A stretch of DNA of 64,000 nucleotides. Origin: Edwardsiella anguillarum ET080813. Its GTDB lineage: Bacteria > Pseudomonadota > Gammaproteobacteria > Enterobacterales > Enterobacteriaceae. The notes below the pieces were generated by a model. It was not told the DNA's origin. It saw only the letters and a list, made by a program, of their open reading frames with translations, and did not search any database. Numbering within the stretch: the first letter of the stretch is position 1; every line of letters begins with the position of its first letter. Location: contig NZ_CP006664.1 of NCBI RefSeq assembly GCF_000264765.2, positions 558,001 to 622,000 on the forward strand, in the 5' to 3' direction. The translations under genes and the position numbers were made by a program. This document shows, in pieces, positions 57,643-64,000 of this stretch.

Positions 57643-57672
57643 AAACCGAATTCCTTCATAGCCTGCGCGCTG

Positions 57673-57708
57673 TCTCCAATGCTGCCATCACGCCATTTTC
57701 ATTGGAGA
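57673..57708. repeat. inverted repeat between the two gal operators
   Basis: TCTCCAATG and CATTGGAGA, a perfect 9-bp inverted repeat with an 18-base spacer, lies midway between the two operators in the galE promoter region. Confidence 0.5.
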
Positions 57709-57726
57709 GCGGCGTTTATCGCCTTA

Positions 57727-57742
57727 GTGTAAACGATTCCAT
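57727..57742. promoter_or_regulatory. gal operator, internal copy (OI-like)
   Basis: GTGTAAACGATTCCAT differs from the E. coli external gal operator by one base. It lies 78 bases before galE and 100 bases from the upstream copy, suited to repression by DNA looping. Confidence 0.85.
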
Positions 57743-57819
57743 TTTTACCGCACAGATCACCTTTTCAAGCCCTCATGCATGCTACCTTTCTGCCACTAGC
57801 ATCGCACTGGGAGTCCAAC

Positions 57820-58836
57820 ATGATTGTATTAGTCACCGGGGGAAGCGGTTACATTGGCAGCCATACCTGCGTCCAGCTGCTGCAGGCGGGCCACACGCCG
57901 GTCATCCTCGATAATCTGAGCAACAGCAAGGCTAGCGTGCTGGATCGCATCGCCACCCTGACCGGCGCACGCCCGCGGCTGTATCAGGGGGATGTTCGCG
58001 ATCGGGCGCTGCTCAAGCGCATCTTTACCGAACAGGCCATCGACGCCGTGATCCACTTTGCCGGCCTGAAGGCCGTCGGCGAATCGGTGCAGCAGCCGCT
58101 GGCCTACTACGACAATAACGTCGGCGGTACGCTGATCCTGCTGGAGGCCATGGGCGATGCCGGCGTGCATAACATCATCTTCAGCTCCTCCGCCACCGTC
58201 TACGGCGAACAGCCCCAGGTCCCCTATATCGAAACCATGCCCACCGGCATGCCCGCCAGCCCCTATGGCCGCAGCAAGCTGATGGTGGAGCAAATCCTGC
58301 AGGATCTGCAGCGCGCGGCGCCGCAGTGGAGCGTCACCCTGCTGCGCTACTTCAATCCAGTCGGCGCCCACCCCTCAGGCCTAATGGGCGAGGATCCGCA
58401 GGGGATCCCCAATAACCTGATGCCCTATATCTCCCAGGTGGCCATCGGCCGCCGCGACGCCCTAGCCATTTTCGGCAACGACTACCCGACGCCCGACGGC
58501 ACCGGCGTACGCGATTACATTCACGTGATGGATCTGGCCGACGGCCATCTGGCGGCGCTGCAGGCCAAGACCCAGCGTCCCGGCGTGCACATCTACAACC
58601 TCGGCGCCGGCGTCGGCTACAGCGTTCTGCAGGTGGTGGACGCCTTCAGCCACGCCTGCGGTAAGGCGCTGCCCTACCGCTTTGCCCCACGCCGGGAGGG
58701 CGATCTGCCCGCCTACTGGGCCGACGCCGCCAAGGCCGAGCGCGAGCTGAACTGGCGGGTCAGCCACACGCTGCAGGAGATGGCCGAGGACACCTGGCGC
58801 TGGCAGTCACAGAACCCCACCGGTTACCCACAGTAA
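57820..58836 (+). CDS. galE: UDP-glucose 4-epimerase
   Basis: A 338-residue SDR epimerase. The NAD-binding [42 protein letters not shown] and the [12 protein letters not shown] (YxxxK) motif are intact. It interconverts UDP-glucose and UDP-galactose. I start at 57820 (GGGAG 6 nt upstream); the frame before it is promoter DNA. First gene of galETKM. Confidence 0.97.
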   Translation: MIVLVTGGSGYIGSHTCVQLLQAGHTPVILDNLSNSKASVLDRIATLTGARPRLYQGDVRDRALLKRIFTEQAIDAVIHFAGLKAVGESVQQPLAYYDNNVGGTLILLEAMGDAGVHNIIFSSSATVYGEQPQVPYIETMPTGMPASPYGRSKLMVEQILQDLQRAAPQWSVTLLRYFNPVGAHPSGLMGEDPQGIPNNLMPYISQVAIGRRDALAIFGNDYPTPDGTGVRDYIHVMDLADGHLAALQAKTQRPGVHIYNLGAGVGYSVLQVVDAFSHACGKALPYRFAPRREGDLPAYWADAAKAERELNWRVSHTLQEMAEDTWRWQSQNPTGYPQ

Positions 58837-58847
58837 GGAGCGTGGCG

Positions 58848-59891
58848 ATGAGCATTCCCTTTAATCCGGCGGATCATCCGCACCGCCGCTACAACCCCCT
58901 CAGCGATCAGTGGGTGCTGGTGTCACCGCACCGCGCCAAGCGCCCCTGGCAGGGAGCCCAGGAGACGCCGGCGGCGGCGGCCCTGCCGGCGCACGATCCC
59001 GACTGCTACCTGTGCCCGGGCAATCTGCGCGTGACCGGCGATCGCAACCCGGACTACCGCGCGACCCATGTGTTTACCAACGACTTTGCCGCCCTGATGC
59101 CCGACACCCCCGATGCACCGCACAGCGATGACGTCCTGATGCGCAGCGCCAGCGCACGCGGTACCAGCCGGGTGATCTGCTTCTCACCCGACCACAGCAA
59201 GACCCTGCCGCAGCTGACGCTGCCGGCGCTGGAGGCGGTGATCGAAACCTGGCAGCAGCAGAGCGCCGAGCTGGGCAGCCGCTATCCCTGGGTGCAGGTC
59301 TTTGAGAATAAAGGCGCGGCCATGGGCTGCTCGAATCCCCACCCGCACGGCCAGATCTGGGCCAACAGCTTCCTGCCCAACGAGGCGGCGCGCGAAGATC
59401 GGCTGCAGCGCGACTACTTTGTCCGCCATCGCCGTCCGCTGCTGCTCGACTATCTGCAGCGCGAGCGGGATGACGGTAGCCGCACCGTGGTGGAAACCCG
59501 CCACTGGCTGGCGGTGGTGCCCTACTGGGCCGCCTGGCCGTTCGAAACCCTGCTGCTGCCTAAGCAGCACCTGCTGCGTCTGCCCGATATCGATGCGGCG
59601 CAGCGCGGCGATCTGGCGCTGGCGCTGAAAAAGCTGACCAGCCGCTACGACAACCTGTTCCACTGCGCGTTCCCCTACTCCATGGGGTGGCACGGCGCCC
59701 CCTTTGGCCAGGATGAGGCCGAACACTGGCAGCTACACGCCCACTTTTACCCCCCCCTGCTGCGCTCCGCCACGGTGCGCAAGTTTATGGTGGGATATGA
59801 AATGCTGGCAGAAACCCAGCGCGATCTGACGCCGGAGCAGGCGGCCGAACGCCTGCGCGCCGTCAGCGACGTCCACTTTAGCCAAGCCTGA
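58848..59891 (+). CDS. galT: galactose-1-phosphate uridylyltransferase
   Basis: A 347-residue enzyme with the HxHxQ active site [15 protein letters not shown] and the zinc ligands [22 protein letters not shown] lies near the N-terminus. The ATG at 58848 has AAGGAG 7 nt upstream. 11 bases after galE. Confidence 0.97.
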   Translation: MSIPFNPADHPHRRYNPLSDQWVLVSPHRAKRPWQGAQETPAAAALPAHDPDCYLCPGNLRVTGDRNPDYRATHVFTNDFAALMPDTPDAPHSDDVLMRSASARGTSRVICFSPDHSKTLPQLTLPALEAVIETWQQQSAELGSRYPWVQVFENKGAAMGCSNPHPHGQIWANSFLPNEAAREDRLQRDYFVRHRRPLLLDYLQRERDDGSRTVVETRHWLAVVPYWAAWPFETLLLPKQHLLRLPDIDAAQRGDLALALKKLTSRYDNLFHCAFPYSMGWHGAPFGQDEAEHWQLHAHFYPPLLRSATVRKFMVGYEMLAETQRDLTPEQAAERLRAVSDVHFSQA

Positions 59892-59910
59892 CCCCGAGAG
59901 GAGAACACCC

Positions 59911-61068
59911 ATGCGCCTCCATGATCTGATTGCCGTGACCCGTGACATGTTTACCCGTGAGTTTGGCTATGCGCCGACGCTGTGCGTGCAGGCGCCGGGA
60001 CGGGTCAACCTGATCGGTGAGCACACCGACTACAACGATGGCTTTGTGCTGCCCTGCGCCATCGACTACCAAACCGTCATCAGCTGTGCGCCGCGCCGCG
60101 ATCGGCGCGTGCGCGTCATCGCCGCCGACTACGACGGCCAGCAGGACAGCTTCAGCCTCGATCAGCCCATAGTCGCCCGTGACGATATGATGTGGAGCAA
60201 CTATGTCCGCGGGGTGATAAAACACCTGCAGCAGCGCTGCGACGGCGTCGGCGGCATCGATATGGTGATCAGCGGCAACGTGCCGCAGGGGGCGGGACTC
60301 AGCTCCTCCGCCTCGCTGGAGGTCGCCGTAGGCCAGGCGCTGCAAGCGCTATATCAGCTGCCGCTGGACGGCGTCGCCCTGGCGCTCAACGGCCAGGAGG
60401 CGGAAAACCGCTTCGTCGGCTGCAACTGCGGTATCATGGATCAGCTGATCTCCGCCCTTGGACAGGCGCAGCACGCCCTGCTGATCGACTGCCGCTCCCT
60501 GACCACCCGTGCGGTGCCGCTGCCGCCGGAGGCCGCGGTGGTGATCATCAATTCCAACGTCAAGCGCGGGCTGGTCGACAGCGAATACAACACCCGCCGC
60601 CAGCAGTGCGAAGCGGCGGCGCACTTCTTTGGCGTCGACGCCCTGCGCGACGTCACCCCGCAGCGCTTCGCCGCCGAGTCCCACGGGCTTCCGGCACTGA
60701 CCGCCCGCCGCGCGCGCCACGTGATCGGCGAAAACCAGCGTACGCTGCAGGCGGCCGACGCACTCGCCGCGGGCGATCTGGTACAGATGGGTGAGCTGAT
60801 GGCCGCGTCCCACGCCTCCATGCGCGATGACTTCGCCATCACCGTTCCCCCCATCGATACCCTGGTCGAGATCGTCAAGGGGGTCATCGGCGATCGCGGC
60901 GGCGTGCGTATGACCGGCGGCGGCTTCGGCGGCTGCGTCGTCGCGCTGATGCCGCAGACGCTGGTCGAGCCGGTGCGCGCGGCGGTCGCCCGCGACTACG
61001 CCGACCGCACCGGCCTACGGGAAACCTTCTATGTCTGTCAGCCCTCCGCGGGAGCCAGCGTATGTTAA
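59911..61068 (+). CDS. galK: galactokinase
   Basis: A 385-residue GHMP kinase with the galactokinase signature [21 protein letters not shown], the phosphate loop [16 protein letters not shown], and [18 protein letters not shown]. It phosphorylates galactose. GAGAGGAG precedes the start; overlaps galM by 7 bases. Confidence 0.98.
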   Translation: MRLHDLIAVTRDMFTREFGYAPTLCVQAPGRVNLIGEHTDYNDGFVLPCAIDYQTVISCAPRRDRRVRVIAADYDGQQDSFSLDQPIVARDDMMWSNYVRGVIKHLQQRCDGVGGIDMVISGNVPQGAGLSSSASLEVAVGQALQALYQLPLDGVALALNGQEAENRFVGCNCGIMDQLISALGQAQHALLIDCRSLTTRAVPLPPEAAVVIINSNVKRGLVDSEYNTRRQQCEAAAHFFGVDALRDVTPQRFAAESHGLPALTARRARHVIGENQRTLQAADALAAGDLVQMGELMAASHASMRDDFAITVPPIDTLVEIVKGVIGDRGGVRMTGGGFGGCVVALMPQTLVEPVRAAVARDYADRTGLRETFYVCQPSAGASVC

Positions 61069-62114
61069 CCCCACAGCCCGCGTATGAGACCGCGCCGGAC
61101 GGCGCCCCCTTTCAGTTCACCGCGCTGCACAACGCCCGCGGCAGCACGCTGCTGCTGATGGACTGGGGGGCGACCTGGCTCTCCTGTCGCCTGGCGCTGC
61201 CCGACGGTCAGGCGCGCGAGGTGCTGCTCGGCTGCCAGCGCGCCGGGCAATACCCGCAGCAACAGGCCTTTCTGGGGGCCACCGTGGGACGCTACGCCAA
61301 CCGGATCGCCCACGCCCGCTATACCCGCCAGGGGCAAACCGTCGTGCTTCAGCCCAGCCAGGGCGTCAATCAACTGCACGGCGGCCCGCAGGGGTTTGAC
61401 AAGCGCCGCTGGCAGCGGGTCGCCTGCGATGCGCGCTCGGTGACCTACCGGCTGGACTCACCCGACGGCGATCAGGGCTATCCCGGCAACCTGCGCGTGG
61501 AGACCCGCTATACCCTCAGCGACGACGACCGGGTCGAGATCCGCTGGCAGGCCAGCATCGACCGCGCCTGCCCGGTCGGTCTGACCAACCACGCCTACTT
61601 TAATCTGGACGGCGAGACGCAGGCCGACGCGCTGGCGCAGCGCCTGCAGCTGAACGCCGATCGCTACCTGCCGGTGGATGAGACGGGGATCCCCTGCGCG
61701 CCGCTGACCCCTGTTTCAGGCAGCGGAATGGATTTTCGCCAGGCCAAGCGGCTGGGGCAGGATCTGCTCAAGGATGCCGATCAGCGGCGAACTAAGGGCT
61801 ACGACCACGCCTACCTGCTGCAGGCACGCTGCGCCGACGGCGCCTATCCCGCCGCCGTACTGAGCGCCGCCGATGACCGGGTTAGCCTGCGACTGTACAC
61901 CAGCGCCCCGGCGCTGCAGCTCTACAGCGGGAATTTCCTGGCCGGCGTCCCCGACCGCCGCGGCAGCCACTACGCCGACTATGCCGGCGTGGCGCTGGAG
62001 AGCGCGTTTTTACCCGACAGCCCCAACCATCCGGAATGGCCGCAGCCCGACTGCATGCTGCAGCCCGGCGAGACCTACCGGGCCTTTACCCGCTATCAGT
62101 TCACGCTACGCTGA
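61062..62114 (+). CDS. galM: galactose mutarotase (aldose 1-epimerase)
   Basis: A 350-residue enzyme with [45 protein letters not shown] and [15 protein letters not shown]. His and Glu of the active site are present. It converts beta- to alpha-galactose. Overlaps the end of galK by 7 bases, last gene of the operon. Confidence 0.95.
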   Translation: MLTPQPAYETAPDGAPFQFTALHNARGSTLLLMDWGATWLSCRLALPDGQAREVLLGCQRAGQYPQQQAFLGATVGRYANRIAHARYTRQGQTVVLQPSQGVNQLHGGPQGFDKRRWQRVACDARSVTYRLDSPDGDQGYPGNLRVETRYTLSDDDRVEIRWQASIDRACPVGLTNHAYFNLDGETQADALAQRLQLNADRYLPVDETGIPCAPLTPVSGSGMDFRQAKRLGQDLLKDADQRRTKGYDHAYLLQARCADGAYPAAVLSAADDRVSLRLYTSAPALQLYSGNFLAGVPDRRGSHYADYAGVALESAFLPDSPNHPEWPQPDCMLQPGETYRAFTRYQFTLR

Positions 62115-62174
62115 GCACCAGCGCCGCGCGCGACGGCGCCGTCGTCCGCGCTGCGCTGGCGGGCACGGGGTCGC

Positions 62175-63554
62175 TCAGCGCCAGAAGAACCAAGCGAACA
62201 GGCTGAGCGCAACGATGCTGACCAGGTTTAGCCAAAAGCCGACCCGCACCATCTCCCGCTGGCGGATATAGCCCGAGCCGAACACGATGGCGTTCGGCGG
62301 CGTGGCCACGGGCAGCATGAAGGCGCAGGAGGCGCCGATCCCGATCACCAGCGTCAGCAGGCTCTCCGGCATGCCCAGCGCCTTGGCGACGGTCGCGAAT
62401 ACCGGCACCAGCAGTGCGGCGCTGGCGGTATTGCTGGTAAACTCGGTCAGAAAAATGATGAACGTCGCCACCGCCAGCAGAATGATAAACCAGTGGCTAT
62501 GCCCAAAGATATCGGCCATGCCGCGCGCCAGGATAGCGCTGGCGCCGGAGTCCTCTAGGATCAGGCTCAGGGTCAGTCCGCCGCCGAACAGCATCAGCAC
62601 CCCCCACTCCGTATTGCGCTGGATCTGCTCCCAGCTGGCCACGCCGGTGGCGCCGATCAGCACCGCGGCCGACACCGCAACCAGGGTATCGAACTGCTTG
62701 ATCCCGCCCAGCAGGGCGCTGAGCTGGACGCTGAAGATCCAGCCGAAAACCGTCAGCCCAAAGATAACCAGCGCAATCAGGCGCGGCAGGGTCCACTCCA
62801 GCGTCTCCACCTGCAGCGCTACCCGGTGCTTCAGGTTAGGGCGCAGTATCAGGTAAAGCAGCCCCATCATCAGCGGCATCATCACCACCATCACCGGGAT
62901 GCCAAACTTCATCCAGGTGAGGAAGTCGACCCCCAGCTGCGCCGCGGCGATGGCGTTGGGCGGGCTACCCACCAGGGTGCCAAGGCCGCCGATGCTGGCG
63001 CTGTAGGCGACCCCCAGCAGCAGAAACACATAGGTGTTACGCTCGCGCGCCGGATCCAGGTTGGCCAGGATCCCCAGCGCCAGCGGCAGCATCATCGCCG
63101 CCGTCGCCGTATTGCTGATCCACATGGAGAGCGCCGCGGTGACGCTGAACAGCATCAACACCGCCCTCCCCATGCGCCCGCCGGCCAGCAGCAGTAGCCG
63201 GTTGGCGATCAGGCGATCCAGCCCCTGCACGTGCAGCGCCGTCGCCAGCACAAAGCCGCCGAAGAACAGAAAGATGGTCGGGTTAGAAAAAGACTTCAGC
63301 GCGCCGCCGGCGTCCAGCAGTCCAAAGCCGATCGCCAGCAGCGGCACCAGCAGCGCCGTGATGGTCACGTGCACCGCCTCCGTCAGCCACAGCACGCCGA
63401 TAAACACGGTCAGCGCCAGGCCGATATTGGCTTTTTCCTCAAAAGGCAGGGTATTGAGCAGCAGCAGCAGCAGCGCGATATCGAGCGCGATAATCACTAA
63501 GCCCCGCTGCGACGGCGGGCTGGCCACTGCAGCGGTCAACGGGGTTGCTTCCAT
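62175..63554 (-). CDS. DASS/SLC13-family anion (dicarboxylate) transporter
   Basis: A 459-residue inner-membrane protein with about eleven helices. The two SNT signatures are MWISNTATAAMMLPLALGI and TEFTSNTASAALLVPV, with GTLVGSPPNAIA and LPVATPPNAIVFGSGYI. These are hallmarks of sodium-coupled DASS transporters (citrate, succinate, other anions). The substrate is not readable. It is convergent with galM and has a long upstream gap towards gpmA. Confidence 0.88.
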   Translation of the reverse strand: MEATPLTAAVASPPSQRGLVIIALDIALLLLLLNTLPFEEKANIGLALTVFIGVLWLTEAVHVTITALLVPLLAIGFGLLDAGGALKSFSNPTIFLFFGGFVLATALHVQGLDRLIANRLLLLAGGRMGRAVLMLFSVTAALSMWISNTATAAMMLPLALGILANLDPARERNTYVFLLLGVAYSASIGGLGTLVGSPPNAIAAAQLGVDFLTWMKFGIPVMVVMMPLMMGLLYLILRPNLKHRVALQVETLEWTLPRLIALVIFGLTVFGWIFSVQLSALLGGIKQFDTLVAVSAAVLIGATGVASWEQIQRNTEWGVLMLFGGGLTLSLILEDSGASAILARGMADIFGHSHWFIILLAVATFIIFLTEFTSNTASAALLVPVFATVAKALGMPESLLTLVIGIGASCAFMLPVATPPNAIVFGSGYIRQREMVRVGFWLNLVSIVALSLFAWFFWR

Positions 63555-63885
63555 GTGGAACCTCTCTATCCTGAATCGATGCCATATCTACCCCGCTCGG
63601 CGCCGAGGGGCCCGATACCGAGAGGAGTCAGTGCCGGACGCCGGAGCGCGGAGCAGACCTTAATGTTAACAATTGAAACAAGCCGTTAACTATAATCAAC
63701 AATCCCCCGGGGAAAAACCTCGAAGCGGCAAAAATGAGAGGCGGATAGGATCCCGTCCACGCCGGGCGCCGGCGATCGCCCGAATCGCGATCTGTCGCGG
63801 CGGCGCATCAACTACACTGAGTAGATCGCGCGGCGCGGGCGAGAAGCGCGCCGGGCGCACGCAGGGCCATTGCATTCCACGCATC
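63555..63885. other. divergent intergenic region DASS transporter / gpmA
   Basis: About 330 bases without a gene. AT-rich near 63660-63710, probably the transporter promoter. The Fur box and gpmA promoter follow. Confidence 0.5.
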
Positions 63886-63908
63886 ATAATGATAATAATT
63901 ATCATTAT
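63886..63908. promoter_or_regulatory. Fur box upstream of gpmA
   Basis: A 23-base palindrome (ATAATGATAAT, centre A, ATTATCATTAT) built of repeated GATAAT-type hexamers. It lies 26 bases before the gpmA start. gpmA is a known Fur target in E. coli. Confidence 0.85.
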
Positions 63909-63933
63909 AGAATCGTAATTAAGGAGTCTCACT

Positions 63934-64000
63934 ATGGCTGTCACCAAACTGGTTCTGGTCCGTCACGGCGAAAGCGAATGGAACCGGGAAAACCGCTTCA
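63934..64000 (+). CDS. gpmA: 2,3-bisphosphoglycerate-dependent phosphoglycerate mutase, start of gene
   Basis: The first 22 codons read MAVTKLVLVRHGESEWNREN, with the RHGE catalytic histidine motif of GpmA. AAGGAG lies 7 nt upstream of the ATG. The gene runs out of the window. Order next to the gal operon is as in E. coli. Confidence 0.93.
   Translation, partial: MAVTKLVLVRHGESEWNRENRF

Overview
The window is chromosomal DNA of a GC-rich enterobacterium. Gene content and order (bioBFCD/bioA, uvrB, ybhA-modCBA, acrZ, modE, galETKM, gpmA) follow the Escherichia coli 17-min region. An aga/kba amino-sugar cluster, a sulfatase system and an alternate chaperone-usher fimbria are added. From this mixture I infer Edwardsiella or a close relative; a 16S or whole-genome comparison would be needed to be certain.

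Layout. (1) 1-6600: end of an AraC-type regulator, ecotin (eco), ybiT, a LysR regulator, a methyl-accepting chemotaxis protein behind a sigma-28-like promoter, and yajD. (2) 6600-14160: a foreign-looking block. It has a dead KdgM-type porin stub, an IS3-family remnant, a five-gene fimbrial operon on the minus strand (pilin, chaperone, usher, minor subunit, tip adhesin; the usher has a one-base frameshift in a homopolymer) and an IS2-like remnant. (3) 14499-29050: a long minus-strand catabolic block. It holds AgaR, KbaZ, AgaS, a mannose-family PTS (IIB, IIC, IID, IIA), AgaA, a GH88/GH105 unsaturated-uronyl hydrolase, an anaerobic sulfatase-maturating enzyme with its Cys-type sulfatase, a DUF2264 protein, KbaY and a DJ-1 protein. 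Together these look like a route for sulfated, uronate- and galactosamine-containing glycan fragments such as chondroitin or dermatan sulfate disaccharides: desulfation in the periplasm, PTS import, removal of the unsaturated uronate in the cytoplasm, deacetylation, deamination/isomerisation to tagatose-6-P, and aldol cleavage. CTTTC-type AgaR-like sites lie before agaR, before the sulfatase unit and before kbaY. (4) 29731-43423: yedI, pbpG, an EamA exporter, a BASS/ACR3-like transporter, dusC, a VF530 protein, uvrB with a LexA box, and the biotin genes around a BirA operator. (5) 43424-51003: a ggt remnant cut by a ~120-bp terminal-inverted-repeat element. A second copy lies 7 kb away in the same orientation. 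Between them is a four-gene sugar cluster: ROK repressor, 1091-residue DUF5107/TPR protein, sugar-porter MFS transporter and aldose-1-epimerase-like protein. (6) 51073-64000: ybhA, modCBA with a ModE-type site, ydcF, acrZ, modE, a CPBP membrane protease, galETKM with two gal operators 100 bp apart, a DASS/SLC13 transporter, and the start of gpmA behind a Fur-box palindrome.

The parts most worth follow-up are the DUF5107 sugar island between the paired repeats, the sulfated-glycan cluster with its unexplained DUF2264 enzyme, and the homopolymer frameshift and heptad repeats in the fimbrial usher. No tRNA, rRNA or CRISPR array was seen.
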